DNA of 64,000 bases from DATARH01 sp963778385 (GCA_963778385.1 CAVZUA010000056.1:1-64000), one strand, 5' to 3'. Shown: positions 26,656 to 36,057, counted from the first letter of the stretch. Program-made: numbers and translations. Notes: generated by a model from the sequence alone, not told the origin.

Positions 26656-29595
26656 CTAAAGGTCGGGGTTGACGACCGTCAGAACGCCATCGTTCGTATC
26701 GAAGCCGCCAAGGACCGTTTCGTGGTGCGCATTTGGCTCAAAGCTGAAGACAATCTGCCAGCCGTCGCGGGCAAACAATTCGTGCAAGGCGTGGTGCACG
26801 TCCTTGCCGTGCGTCCCGATGTGGATGCGGCGTACCTTCTCGCGCAGCAACCCGATGAACGGCGGAAAGACGTTGATTTCCGACTGTTGGATGTCGGATT
26901 CGAGGTAATCGACGCGCGGGAACGGCGCCAGCAGCTCACGCAGCGTCAGCGCGCTGACGAGCTTGATCTCGGCCTGGAGGTCGATGTCCCGACCGAGGGG
27001 ACGGATCAGTCCCGTGGTGTTGTGCAGCAAGAGATTGCGGAGCGCCGCTTCCGTAGCATCATGGCCGGCTACTGTCAGCGCGTCGACATACTGCTCGCGT
27101 GCCTCGTCGTTGTTGCTGGCGATCGCATTTTGCGCGCCGCTGCCGGAAGCGCCGACCGGGAAGAGCACCGGCGCGATATCGGCCGCGACGACATGCGGCA
27201 CCAGCCAATGATCCTCCGGTTCGAGACCGTTGTCGCGAAAATGGCACTCGGTGCGCGCGTAATTCTCCGGCACCGGTTCGACCGCGACGAGCATGCACGG
27301 CATCGGGTTGAGCTGTTGCAGCACACGGTAGCTGCAGACGGCCTGCGCGCCGTAATTGGCGCCCAGCGTCATCATGACAAAACGTCCCCTCGCCTCGCGG
27401 GCGGCCATGACCCAGTTGGCCGCCTCGAACCAGACCTCGCCATCCGCGATCACCGGGAGGCTCGTATAGACCAGCCGGCCGACGTCGCTAGCAACCATCA
27501 GACGGAAGCGCGGGTCATCAATCTCATTGGTGAACTCCGCCGCGGTCATCGCGCCAGAGAAGTCGACCAAATAGCCGCCTGGAACATGGCCGCTCCATGG
27601 GATCACGCCATCGAATAACTCGGCGTACCGTCCCATATCGTTGATCCGCGAGAGCCGATAACCGTGGCTCTTTCGCTGGCGCCGCACGATTGCGCCGGCC
27701 GTCTCATGGGCTTCCGGTTCGACCGTAAGGCGCACCAGGATGCTCGAGATGACGCGGCGCGCGTTGGATGGATCTTCGGCGCGCAGCGAACTGACGACAT
27801 TGGCGGTCAGCGCCGGCACACCCCATAACGCGGCTCGCAGCCACGTCAGCGGCGCGAATTTGCGGCCACGCGAAAAAAGGTCTTCGGCCGCCCGCGCACA
27901 GCCGATGTTCATCCACCGCCGCCACCAACCGACCGAGACTATACGACAGTCCGCCACGGCCAGCCCCGTCGAAGCCAAAGCCGCAAAGCGCGTCGCATAA
28001 GCGCGGCCGGCATGATTAAGATCGATCGCACCGTCGGTGTTCAGCATCGCCAAAACGATTTGCCCACCCGGCCGCAACACCGCGGCAAGCCGCCGCAGCC
28101 TCGGCTCGATCTGGCCAAAATCCTCGTTGACCAGCCCGATGAACGCCGCATCGTATTTTTTGTCGCCGATCCCCAGGATCGCCTGGTTTGGCGATGAGGC
28201 GCGGAGGGAAAACGGCATCGCATCCGGCACTCTGCGCCGCAACGCTTCGCCGATACCTGTCGCATCGCCTGTCTCGATCAGCAAACTCGAGGACAGGTCG
28301 GTCAGTCCCTCGCAAGCGGCCATCAGCACCCGGTAGTCACGCCGGCGCGGGTGCAGGCGGCTTACGTAAGGCACCCTGCCGACGAAGGTCGTCCGCAGCC
28401 AGCGAAGCAGGCGTGTGACCGGGCCCGCAGCGACCGGATGGCGCTGTCCTGTCGCAGCGTGGAGCGCGGCAATCGCGCCAATCCAGTACGGATGATTGCG
28501 AAGGGGCTGCTCTTTCCCCAGCCGCGGCGTTACGTCCCGAATGAATTTGTCGGCCTCGGCCAAAACGGGCAGCGACGCCGGCAAATCCTCGGCGTGGAAG
28601 ACGATGGTGTGCTTGGCATTGAGTCGATGCCGGGGATTGGTCCATTCCGACAGGCACGCGGCAAGCTCGTCGATGGAATGAGGACCAAGTCGGATGAAAT
28701 GCGATTCATGGTGAAGTGGCTGGACTTCGGCGACGAAGTAGTCGTCGGAGTCGGTGAGGATGACGACATTTCCCGCCGGGCACATCTCGGCCACGAACGA
28801 GTAGTCGGACGCCGAGCCGATCACGAAATCGGTCGTCTGCGGCCGGATGCAGATCTGGTGCAGCAGATAAAACCGGCCGATCAGCGTATTGCGGTCGACC
28901 CGCCAGAACAGGCGGTTGGTATGGGCGTTGTGATAGAGCGGGTAGTTGACGGTATTGGCCAATGTCGCCGGATGCAGGCACCCGAGCCCCCAGCGCACCA
29001 TCTCCCGCGCCCCGAGCGACAGAGCCTCGCCGGCAGCGGCTAGGCGTGCCTGGAGCCACGGATCGGCGGCGTCCTCGTTAAGCTGGAAATTGCCCGCCTG
29101 AATCGCGTCGGCGCCGTCCAGCATGCGCGCGGCGATCGTCGCGAGCGACCCGTCGGCCATCACATAGTCCGACACGAGGAAGACAAAGCAGGTGTCGAGC
29201 ATCACCTCGCCTTCGCGGCGCACGGCCCGTTCCCAGGCCAGCGTCGTCGTCGTCGAATGGTTGCCCGACATGATGAGGTCATCGATGGGCAGGAATTCGA
29301 CCGCACAGACCTGCCGCAGCCGCAGATAGGCGCGATGCGCCCGGATCGTCTTCTCGTCCTCTTTCCGCGTCAGAAAGACGAAGCGGGTCGGCAACGCCCT
29401 GGCGAGCGCCGGCAGATTGCCGTCCGCCAGCAAGGTCAGCAGACTGCACTCGAGAAATTGCCTGATATAGCTTTCGCCCCAGACCGGAAGGAGGACGCAA
29501 AAACCCCGCGGCGCCGCTCGCCGGTTTGTCTCGACCGGCGAAATGTCGCGATCGACGGGGATTTTTTGAACCGCTTCTTGCGTATCTAGTACCAA
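26656..29595 (-). CDS. 979-residue composite glycosyltransferase/methyltransferase-like protein
   Basis: A large single-chain protein with three visible parts. Residues about 30-300 look like a nucleotide-sugar transferase-related domain (FCVLLPVWGESYIRQFLECS, CFVFLVSDYVMADGSLATIA and VVILTDSDDYFVAEVQPLHH). Residues about 430-560 resemble a class I methyltransferase half (YDAAFIGLVNEDFGQIEPRL, VLRPGGQIVLAMLNTDGAID). Residues about 730-965 resemble FkbM-type methyltransferases (MTLGANYGAQAVCSYRVLQQ, VDYLESDIQQSEINVFPPFI, RRIHIGTHGKDVHHALHELF), where IGTHG matches the IGVHG/IGTHG loop. No membrane helix is obvious. It lies 149 bases upstream of the exporter genes and probably decorates or caps the exported glycan. 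The assignments are by motif only, and the middle domain is the least certain. Confidence 0.75.
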   Translation of the reverse strand: MVLDTQEAVQKIPVDRDISPVETNRRAAPRGFCVLLPVWGESYIRQFLECSLLTLLADGNLPALARALPTRFVFLTRKEDEKTIRAHRAYLRLRQVCAVEFLPIDDLIMSGNHSTTTTLAWERAVRREGEVMLDTCFVFLVSDYVMADGSLATIAARMLDGADAIQAGNFQLNEDAADPWLQARLAAAGEALSLGAREMVRWGLGCLHPATLANTVNYPLYHNAHTNRLFWRVDRNTLIGRFYLLHQICIRPQTTDFVIGSASDYSFVAEMCPAGNVVILTDSDDYFVAEVQPLHHESHFIRLGPHSIDELAACLSEWTNPRHRLNAKHTIVFHAEDLPASLPVLAEADKFIRDVTPRLGKEQPLRNHPYWIGAIAALHAATGQRHPVAAGPVTRLLRWLRTTFVGRVPYVSRLHPRRRDYRVLMAACEGLTDLSSSLLIETGDATGIGEALRRRVPDAMPFSLRASSPNQAILGIGDKKYDAAFIGLVNEDFGQIEPRLRRLAAVLRPGGQIVLAMLNTDGAIDLNHAGRAYATRFAALASTGLAVADCRIVSVGWWRRWMNIGCARAAEDLFSRGRKFAPLTWLRAALWGVPALTANVVSSLRAEDPSNARRVISSILVRLTVEPEAHETAGAIVRRQRKSHGYRLSRINDMGRYAELFDGVIPWSGHVPGGYLVDFSGAMTAAEFTNEIDDPRFRLMVASDVGRLVYTSLPVIADGEVWFEAANWVMAAREARGRFVMMTLGANYGAQAVCSYRVLQQLNPMPCMLVAVEPVPENYARTECHFRDNGLEPEDHWLVPHVVAADIAPVLFPVGASGSGAQNAIASNNDEAREQYVDALTVAGHDATEAALRNLLLHNTTGLIRPLGRDIDLQAEIKLVSALTLRELLAPFPRVDYLESDIQQSEINVFPPFIGLLREKVRRIHIGTHGKDVHHALHELFARDGWQIVFSFEPNAHHETVLGGFDTNDGVLTVVNPDL

Positions 29596-29745
29596 CGCTG
29601 TCTCCGTTCTTATCGACCGGGTTTTTCTTTAACGGTCGACGGCGCGGACGCACGGACTATGGGCATCGACGCAGCATATCCCTCGGAAAGGCCGTTAGAT
29701 CAGCGCCGAGCAAGCTGTTACGCCGACGTTATCGCATCGCCGTGT

Positions 29746-30792
29746 TTAATCAAGTTCGCGGGCGAGCATCAGGCGCGCCTTTTCAAGCTGTCTGGCTTCG
29801 ACCGTTTCACGGTCGTCCGCGACACCGGCGAGTACCCGCCGGGCCCACCGCTCGGGCAGGAACTCGTTGAGCAAGATCAGACACCAGACGACACGGATCG
29901 CCGGGAAAAACAGCTGCTGGCGCTCGGGGAATCGCGGGTCGGTCGGGCACAGGGCGGCGGCAACGCGTTGGCGGTAGCGCCGCGCCAGCACCGGGCTTAG
30001 CGACATGCCGGCATGGAGCATGACGTCGGTCACGGCTTTTGCCGGCTCGTCCCAGCCGAAATACTCGAAGTCGAGAAAGGCCAATCTGCCGTTCGGCCGC
30101 CGCAGCGCGTTGTGAAAGCCGAAATCGGACGGGCTGAGCACGCGATATTGCTGCGGCAGCACGCCGTCAAAATCCAGCTCGGCTTCCGCGCAGCCGCGTC
30201 GGAGCCCCTCCACCGCGTGCGCCACGGCGGGCGCGAGACTTGTCGACACGAGATGCGCAACCGGCGTCCCAGGGGCGATCACCGCCTGGAGTCGATCCAG
30301 GCGCTGTTCGAGCTGCCCGGCGACACGCGCCGGCGACAATGCGGGCGTCGCACCCGCCGGCAAGGCTTCCGCATCGGTGCATTCCCGCAATTGCTGCAGC
30401 CGGATGAAGAAATCGGCCAGTTCGTCGACTTCCGCGATGCCTGCCGGGCCGGGCGGCGTGCCGTCGATCCATTCGTAAGCCGCGCAGTGCCGCTCGGGAT
30501 CACAGGCGATTGGCCGGGGTACCTCGGCGACGCCATAACGAGCAAAAAACGAGAGCGCGCCGAATTCGTGGCCCAAGCGATCGCGCTGATCCTCCGCCTG
30601 TATCGGATAAATCTTGAGGACCGCCCGCGACTCGCGTCCCACCAGCCGGAAGACGCGATTGTTGCCGCCGCGACGCACCGGGACGGCCGATAAGACCGGC
30701 CAGCCGACAAGTTGAGACGCAACGTCGGCAATCTCTTCGGGTTCGGCGTGCGCCAGGTTCACCCGAAAACCATCGCGGTTATGTCGCGCCAA
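29746..30792 (-). CDS. Aminoglycoside phosphotransferase/choline kinase-fold protein
   Basis: A 348-residue protein of the APH/choline-kinase fold. The N-lobe has RRGGNNRVFRLVGRESRAVL followed by KIYPI with the ATP-binding Lys. The catalytic loop reads VLSPSDFGFHNALRRPNG, where SPSDFGFHN replaces the usual HGDLHPGN, keeping Asp and Asn. FLDFEYFGWDEPAKAVTDVM replaces IDFD/W with DFE, the metal-binding acid. The likely activity is phosphorylation of a sugar or small alcohol in the polysaccharide pathway. It overlaps the upstream HAD gene by 34 bases, so kinase and HAD protein are made together. The replaced loop residues make a non-antibiotic substrate more likely; resistance should not be inferred. 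Confidence 0.82.
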   Translation of the reverse strand: MARHNRDGFRVNLAHAEPEEIADVASQLVGWPVLSAVPVRRGGNNRVFRLVGRESRAVLKIYPIQAEDQRDRLGHEFGALSFFARYGVAEVPRPIACDPERHCAAYEWIDGTPPGPAGIAEVDELADFFIRLQQLRECTDAEALPAGATPALSPARVAGQLEQRLDRLQAVIAPGTPVAHLVSTSLAPAVAHAVEGLRRGCAEAELDFDGVLPQQYRVLSPSDFGFHNALRRPNGRLAFLDFEYFGWDEPAKAVTDVMLHAGMSLSPVLARRYRQRVAAALCPTDPRFPERQQLFFPAIRVVWCLILLNEFLPERWARRVLAGVADDRETVEARQLEKARLMLARELD

Positions 30793-31379
30793 TGCGCCAA
30801 AGCACCAGGACGTTGTCCCGCCGCCTCGATGCCGCCGGTAAACAGGATGCCGGTGACGGCTGGTGGGAAATCGCCGTCTTCGAGCACCTCGGGCAGGTCG
30901 TCGATAAAAACGTCGACGCCAAGCGCGCGGATCGCGGCGATCTTTTCAGCGCGCGTCGCCGCGAATGTCACGTTGCCGCTCGGAATGCCAAACCCATCCG
31001 CATGGAAGAAGCCCTGCATCTCCATCCATTCACGCGCCGCGTCACGCAGGTTCACGCGATCGGGATCGTAATGCCCGAATTCCGTTTTGTGGCTGACGAT
31101 AAAGATGTCGCACCCGGATTCGCGTGCCCGCCGCAAGAAGAGGTCCGCGCCGTCAAACAGCACCGCATCGCGCACCCCTTTGCCGTACACCACGCCTTGA
31201 AGCCGCTGCCAGGCCAGCTCTCCATCCGGCAGGCCGCGGATCGCTTCGCGAACCGCGGCCTTGGTGCGGATCGCCGACGATTCGATCAGCCCATGCGCGA
31301 CGGCCAGGCCGCAAAACACCCCATCGTAATTGATCAAGGTATTATCGAGGTCGATGCCGATACGCTGTCTCTCGGCCAT
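30759..31379 (-). CDS. HAD-superfamily hydrolase
   Basis: A 206-residue HAD protein. Motif I is RIGIDLDNTLINYDGVF with the Asp nucleophile and the acid/base Asp two residues on. Motif II/III segments are CDIFIVSHKTEFGHYDPDRV, and motif IV is DVFIDDLPEVLEDG with the paired acids. It most likely removes a phosphate from a sugar phosphate in the surface-polysaccharide pathway, acting with the overlapping kinase gene. It is the first gene of the leftward exporter operon and is divergent from the transketolase operon across a 154-base gap that must contain both promoters. Confidence 0.87.
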   Translation of the reverse strand: MAERQRIGIDLDNTLINYDGVFCGLAVAHGLIESSAIRTKAAVREAIRGLPDGELAWQRLQGVVYGKGVRDAVLFDGADLFLRRARESGCDIFIVSHKTEFGHYDPDRVNLRDAAREWMEMQGFFHADGFGIPSGNVTFAATRAEKIAAIRALGVDVFIDDLPEVLEDGDFPPAVTGILFTGGIEAAGQRPGALAHWRDITAMVFG

Positions 31380-31533
31380 CCGTATAACCCGGCTTCATCG
31401 GTGACGACGGAGATAGCGGGAAACGCGGAGCCGCTGTCAAGCGTGCCCTGGGCCATAAGTTGGCCTGCCCCTGGCTTGATCGGGTGGTCGAATCTGTGCA
31501 TGGTGCGGCGGGGCAACCTCGGACGATTTTAAC

Positions 31534-32385
31534 ATGGCGAATGATGTCGCGCCTTCGGTGCGGCTGAACCTCAGCCCGCCGCTCGACGAGCGTTCGGTTT
31601 ATTTACGACATCTGGTGGTGCGGACGCTCGATGGCGGCGCGCGCGGGCATGTCGGCTCGTCGCTCTCGCTGCTCGAAATCATGCGGGTGCTGTACGACGA
31701 CGTGCTGCGCTTTCGCGCCGACGACCCCGCTTGGGAAGAGCGCGACCGGTGCATCCTGAGCAAAGGCCATGGCTGCATCGGGCAATACGTGATGCTGGCC
31801 GAAAAGGGTTTTTTCCCGCACGAGACGCTCGACACGTTCTGCCGCCGCGAATTGATCCTCGGCGGCCACCCCGAGGCCGGCAAGGTGCCGGGTGTCGAGG
31901 CATCGACGGGGGCGCTCGGACACGGCCTGCCGATCGGTGTCGGCCGCGCGATGGGGCTGCGCATCAAGGGCAACAAGGCGCGCGTCTTTGTCGTGACCGG
32001 TGACGGCGAAATCAATGAAGGCTCGGTGTGGGAAGCGGCGCTCTCCGCCTCCAAGCATCGGCTCAGCAACCTCACCGTGATGATCGATTACAACAAGATC
32101 CAGTCTGCAGGCCCGACTGACGAAATCCTGCCGCTCGAACCGCTCGCGGATAAGTGGCGCGCCTTCGGCTTCGGCGTCGCCGAGGTCGACGGCCACGATT
32201 GCGCGGCCTTGCGCGACGTGCTCGGGCGGCTGCCGCTGGAGGCGGACCGGCCATCGGCGATCATCTGTCATACGGTCAAGGGCAAGGGCTTCGCCTTCGC
32301 CGAGAACGACCCGAACTGGCACCACAAATCGACGATCGACAAAAAGCTCATCGAGCAGATGTACGAAGCGCTGGGAGCGGCGTGA
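31534..32385 (+). CDS. Transketolase-like, N-terminal (TPP-binding) subunit
   Basis: A 283-residue protein equal to the first third of transketolase. GHVGSSLSLLEIMRVLYDDV, CILSKGHGCIGQYVMLAEKG and GALGHGLPIGVGRAMGLRIK are typical. The thiamine diphosphate motif starts at VTGDGEINEGSVWEAALSAS and ends in DYNKIQSAG. It forms the active enzyme with the next gene product, which supplies the pyrimidine-binding and C-terminal domains. Split transketolases of this kind are found in surface-sugar clusters, where they move a two-carbon unit to or from an activated or phosphorylated sugar. ATG 31534 follows a 154-base promoter region shared with the HAD gene. The partner starts one base before this gene's stop ends. 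Confidence 0.93.
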   Translation: MANDVAPSVRLNLSPPLDERSVYLRHLVVRTLDGGARGHVGSSLSLLEIMRVLYDDVLRFRADDPAWEERDRCILSKGHGCIGQYVMLAEKGFFPHETLDTFCRRELILGGHPEAGKVPGVEASTGALGHGLPIGVGRAMGLRIKGNKARVFVVTGDGEINEGSVWEAALSASKHRLSNLTVMIDYNKIQSAGPTDEILPLEPLADKWRAFGFGVAEVDGHDCAALRDVLGRLPLEADRPSAIICHTVKGKGFAFAENDPNWHHKSTIDKKLIEQMYEALGAA

Positions 32386-33335
32386 TGCGCGTAGCCTGCG
32401 GCAACAAAGTCTTCGAACTGGCCGCGCGCGATCCGCGCGTCGCCTATATCGGCTCCGATCTCGACCCGCCGATCGTCACGCGCATGAAGGCCGAGATGCC
32501 CGGCCGCGCCTTTATGGAGGGCGTCAGCGAGCAGCATATCGTCGGCATGGCCGCGGGGTTGGCGATGGAGGGGTTTATCCCCTACGTCCACACCATCGCG
32601 ACTTTCATTACAAGGCGCTGCTACGAGCAGGTCGCGGTCGATCTGTGCCTGCACAATCTCCCGGTACGTCTGATCGGCAATGGCGGCGGTCTCGTCTATG
32701 CGCCGCTCGGCCCGACGCATCTCGCGATCGAAGACATCGCGATCATGCGGGCGCTGCCCAACATGACCATCGTCTCGGTATGCGACGCCGAGGAGATGAA
32801 GCGCTTTATGGAGCAGACGCTCGACTGGCCGGGACCGATCTATATCCGGCTGGCCAAGGGCTACACCGACCCGGTCATCAGCCGCGAGGAGTTCGGCTTT
32901 ACCATCGGCAAGGCGATCGTCATGCGCGAGGCGGCGGGCCGCGACCGCGTGTTGCTGGTTGGCACCGGGGTCGCGACGACGCGGGCGCTGCAAGCCGCGA
33001 CGACGCTCGCCGCCGAGGGGATCGAGTGCACGGTCATGCACATGCACACCGTAAAGCCGCTCGACACCGAGGCGCTGCTGCACCATGCCGCCAACGCGCG
33101 GCTGGTCGTCACGGTCGAGGAGCATACGGTGGTCGGTGGGCTGGGCAGCGCTGTGGTGGATGCGCTGGTCGAGCACCTCCCCGGCGCGATGCCGGCGGTG
33201 AAGCGGCTCGGCATCCCCGATGTCTTCGCGCATAAATACGGCAGCCAGGACCAGCTGATGGAGATGTACGGGCTGCAGCCGCCGGCGATCGCACAGACCG
33301 TTCGCGACGGGCTGCAGCGCCGCCGCGCCGCGTGA
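32385..33335 (+). CDS. Transketolase-like, C-terminal subunit
   Basis: A 316-residue partner of the preceding subunit. FMEGVSEQHIVGMAAGLAME carries the catalytic Glu that activates thiamine, and ITRRCYEQVAVDLCLHNLPV follows. The C-terminal domain has LLVGTGVATTRALQAATTLA and VTVEEHTVVGGLGSAVVDAL. The start ATG 32385 shares one base with the TGA of the previous gene (TGATG), a strong sign of coupled translation and a 1:1 complex. Substrate specificity cannot be read. A housekeeping pentose-phosphate role is unlikely because the genes are embedded between sugar-nucleotide enzymes. Confidence 0.93.
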   Translation: MRVACGNKVFELAARDPRVAYIGSDLDPPIVTRMKAEMPGRAFMEGVSEQHIVGMAAGLAMEGFIPYVHTIATFITRRCYEQVAVDLCLHNLPVRLIGNGGGLVYAPLGPTHLAIEDIAIMRALPNMTIVSVCDAEEMKRFMEQTLDWPGPIYIRLAKGYTDPVISREEFGFTIGKAIVMREAAGRDRVLLVGTGVATTRALQAATTLAAEGIECTVMHMHTVKPLDTEALLHHAANARLVVTVEEHTVVGGLGSAVVDALVEHLPGAMPAVKRLGIPDVFAHKYGSQDQLMEMYGLQPPAIAQTVRDGLQRRRAA

Positions 33336-34210
33336 GCCGCAAGCTCCTGATCGTCGGCGGCGATTCGGAAATCGCCGGCGCCGCCACCGCCTATCTCCGC
33401 GACCGCGGCCACGAAGTCCTGGCGACCACCCGACGGTCTGACCGTGTCACCGCCGATCGCCCGCATCTCGATCTGTCTCGACCGGTCGACGACTGGCCGA
33501 TCCCGCCGGGAGTAGACGCCGCTTGCCTGTGCGCCGCCGTCGCGCGGCTCGCCGACTGCGCCAACGACCCCGAAGGTTCCGCGCGGGTCAACGTCACCGG
33601 CATCGCGACCCTCGCCCACCGCTTGCTCGCGCGCGGAATCCCGGTGCTGTTCCTGTCGACCGACAAGGTGTTCGATGGCACCCGCCCGCATGTACCGGCC
33701 GAGACGCGGCCCTGCCCGGTGAGCGAATACGGCCGCCAGAAAGCCGCGGCCGAAGCCGCCCTGGTCGCGCATATGCGCCAAGGCGAACCTGCCGCGATCC
33801 TCCGCCTGGCAAAGATCGTCTCGCCGGGCATGGAGCTGCTGCGCGGCTGGATCGCGAGCCTTTCGGCCGGCAAGCCGGTCCGCGCCTTTGACGACATGCA
33901 CATGGCGCCGACCCCGGTCGTCCTCGTCGCCGAGGCGATCGAGCGGCTACTAGCCGAGCCGAACACCGGCATCTTCCAGCTCACTGGGCCGCGCGACACC
34001 GCCTATAGCGAGGTCGCATTGCATCTCGTGCAAAAGCTCGGCGCCGATCCGGCGCTGGTCGAGAAGATCAGCGCCTATTCGGTGGGGCTGCCGATCGGCT
34101 CGACGGCGCCGCACACGACGCTCGACAGCACCGAGTTGCGCGAGCGCTTTGGTATTGCCGTGCCGGACGCCCTGGCGGTGATCGACGACCTGTTCGAAAC
34201 CTGCCGCTGA
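33332..34210 (+). CDS. RmlD-like NAD(P)-dependent sugar reductase/epimerase
   Basis: A 292-residue short-chain dehydrogenase of the dTDP-4-dehydrorhamnose reductase-like group. The dinucleotide loop is KLLIVGGDSEIAGAATAYLR, an altered GXXGXXG. The active site is VLFLSTDKVFDGTRPHVPAE (Ser/Thr and family STDxVFDG motif) followed by EYGRQKAAAEAAL with the Tyr-XXX-Lys pair. Such enzymes reduce a 4-keto sugar nucleotide. GTG 33332 overlaps the transketolase stop by 4 bases (GTGA), so it belongs to the same operon and may reduce the keto-sugar made by the transketolase step. Confidence 0.88.
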   Translation: MSRKLLIVGGDSEIAGAATAYLRDRGHEVLATTRRSDRVTADRPHLDLSRPVDDWPIPPGVDAACLCAAVARLADCANDPEGSARVNVTGIATLAHRLLARGIPVLFLSTDKVFDGTRPHVPAETRPCPVSEYGRQKAAAEAALVAHMRQGEPAAILRLAKIVSPGMELLRGWIASLSAGKPVRAFDDMHMAPTPVVLVAEAIERLLAEPNTGIFQLTGPRDTAYSEVALHLVQKLGADPALVEKISAYSVGLPIGSTAPHTTLDSTELRERFGIAVPDALAVIDDLFETCR

Positions 34211-34313
34211 CGCGCGGTTTTCGCGGCTTGACAGGATCGGCCACGGCGGCGATCAGTTCGGCCAATGGGGCGCATCGCCCGTCCCGAATTTTTTCTTTAA
34301 CGCAGGAGAAGGC

Positions 34314-34979
34314 ATGGGTCGGTTGCTGGATATCGTCACGGGGCTGCACACCGCGACGAAGCGCGAATATCTGCCGCGCATGATCGACGATAAGATCAAT
34401 TGCATGCTCAAGGCGAAGGAATACGAGTTCGACTACTGGGACGGCGACCGCCGCTACGGCTATGGCGGCTACCGCTATATAGAAGGGCGCTGGGCGCCGG
34501 TCGCGAAGGGGCTGATCGACCTGCATGGGCTCTCGGGCAAGTGCCGCATCCTCGATGTCGGCTGCGGCAAGGGCTACTTGCTCAGGGAATTCCAGCGCCT
34601 GCTGCCTGAGGCCGAACTGGTCGGGTTTGACATGTCGAAGCACGGTCTTGCCGATGCGCATCCCGACATCAAGGACAAGCTGTTTCGCTACAAGGCGCAG
34701 GACGGCTACCCATTCGGCGACAAGTCGTTCGACCTCGTGGTCTCGCTCGGCTGCCTGCACAATCTCAAGATCTTCGAGCTGCAAGCGGCGCTCGGCGAGA
34801 TCGAGCGCGTCGGCAAGGCCGGCTATATCATGGTCGAGAGCTATCGCAACGAGGCCGAGCAGTTCAACATGCAGTGCTGGGCGCTGACTTGCGAGGCGTT
34901 CTTCGATACCGCCTCATGGATCTGGCTCTACAACCACTTCGGCTATACCGGCGATTACGAGTTCATCTATTTCGAATAG
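34314..34979 (+). CDS. SAM-dependent class I methyltransferase
   Basis: A 221-residue methyltransferase. The SAM-binding motif I is CRILDVGCGKGYLLREFQRL, followed by VGFDMSKHGLADAHPDI (motif II acid) and FGDKSFDLVVSLGCLHNL (motif IV). The N-terminal 60 residues (YEFDYWDGDRRYGYGGYRYI) are typical of methyltransferases in glycan loci, and AGGAGAAGG precedes ATG 34314. It may O- or C-methylate a sugar, or the intermediate produced by the upstream reductase. It lies 103 bases after that gene and 10 bases before the dehydrogenase, so it is likely in the same transcript. Confidence 0.87.
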   Translation: MGRLLDIVTGLHTATKREYLPRMIDDKINCMLKAKEYEFDYWDGDRRYGYGGYRYIEGRWAPVAKGLIDLHGLSGKCRILDVGCGKGYLLREFQRLLPEAELVGFDMSKHGLADAHPDIKDKLFRYKAQDGYPFGDKSFDLVVSLGCLHNLKIFELQAALGEIERVGKAGYIMVESYRNEAEQFNMQCWALTCEAFFDTASWIWLYNHFGYTGDYEFIYFE

Positions 34980-34989
34980 CGAGAGCGTG

Positions 34990-36045
34990 ATGAAGATCAA
35001 AACGAGCCGCGCCGCGATCCTCGCCGAGTCGCGCCAGCCGCTGGTCGTAGACGAGATCGCGATGCCCGAAACGCTGGACGCCGGGCAGGTTCTGGTGCGC
35101 GTGCTCTACACGACGATCTGCGGCGCGCAGATCAACGAGATCGACGCGCTCAAGGGCCCCGATAAATTCCTGCCGCATCTGCTCGGCCACGAAGCGTCGG
35201 CCGAGGTGGTCGAGATCGGCCCCGGCGTCACCACCGTCAAGCCAGGCGACACGGTGGTCCTGCACTGGCGGCCGAGCAACGGCATCCAGAGCCGCACTCC
35301 CGCCTATTCCTGGCGCGGCCAGAAGCTCAATGCCGGCTGGATTACCACTTTCAACCAATACGCGGTGATCTCCGAGAACCGGATGACGCCGATCCCGGCC
35401 GATTTCGACCTCAAGACAGCGCCGCTGCTCGGCTGCGCGGTGACGACCGCCGCGGGCGTCGTCAACAACGACGCCCATCTCAAGATCGGCGAGTCAGTGG
35501 TGATTTTCGGGGTCGGCGGCGTCGGGCTCAACATCGTGCAGTTCGCCGCGTTGGCCGGCGGCTATCCGATCGTCGCGGTCGACCTGCTCGACCACAAACT
35601 GGAGATGGCGCGCTCGCGCGGCGCGACCCACACCATCAATTCCGCGGGGATGAGCGGTGACCAGGTCTCGGAGGCAATCCGGGCGATCGTCGGTCGGGAC
35701 GGACCCGACAAGATCCTCGAAACCACCGGTGTCAAATCGGTAATCGAGAACGCCTACGAACTCACCCACAAGGACGGCGGCCTCGTCCTGGTCGGCGTCC
35801 CGCACGAAAAGGTGACGATCAACACACTGCGCGTGCACTTCAACATGATCCTGACCGGATCGGAGGGCGGCAGCGCCAAGCCGCAGGTCGACATCCCGCG
35901 CATCATCCGCCTGGTGAAGGGCGGCAAACTGTCGTTCGACGGCATCATCACCAACGAATTCGCCCTCGACGACATCAACCCGGCCTTTGACCTGGTCCGC
36001 AGCGGCAAGGCGGGGCGGGTGCTGATCAACGTTGCCGGCGGCTAG
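34990..36045 (+). CDS. Zinc-type alcohol dehydrogenase of the MDR superfamily
   Basis: A 351-residue medium-chain dehydrogenase. The catalytic zinc ligands are suggested by TTICGAQINEID (Cys) and LLGHEASAEVVEIGPG (His-Glu). The NAD site is SVVIFGVGGVGLNIVQFAAL. The four-cysteine structural zinc lobe of classical alcohol dehydrogenases is missing; its place is taken by GIQSRTPAYSWRGQKLNAG. Such enzymes in glycan loci oxidise or reduce a sugar alcohol or ketose. GTG 34987 sits directly before ATG 34990; the ATG is preferred. It lies between the methyltransferase and gmd with short gaps of 10 and 12 bases, so its substrate probably belongs to the same sugar pathway. Confidence 0.88.
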   Translation: MKIKTSRAAILAESRQPLVVDEIAMPETLDAGQVLVRVLYTTICGAQINEIDALKGPDKFLPHLLGHEASAEVVEIGPGVTTVKPGDTVVLHWRPSNGIQSRTPAYSWRGQKLNAGWITTFNQYAVISENRMTPIPADFDLKTAPLLGCAVTTAAGVVNNDAHLKIGESVVIFGVGGVGLNIVQFAALAGGYPIVAVDLLDHKLEMARSRGATHTINSAGMSGDQVSEAIRAIVGRDGPDKILETTGVKSVIENAYELTHKDGGLVLVGVPHEKVTINTLRVHFNMILTGSEGGSAKPQVDIPRIIRLVKGGKLSFDGIITNEFALDDINPAFDLVRSGKAGRVLINVAGG

Positions 36046-36057
36046 AACGGAACCGCG

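Noticed and set aside
26602..27618. 338-codon plus-strand frame opposite the composite glycosyltransferase gene
   Set aside because: Antisense shadow; lacks any family features.
29746..30792. Aminoglycoside resistance call for the APH-fold gene
   Set aside because: Fold is right but the catalytic loop is changed and the context is glycan synthesis; no evidence for resistance.
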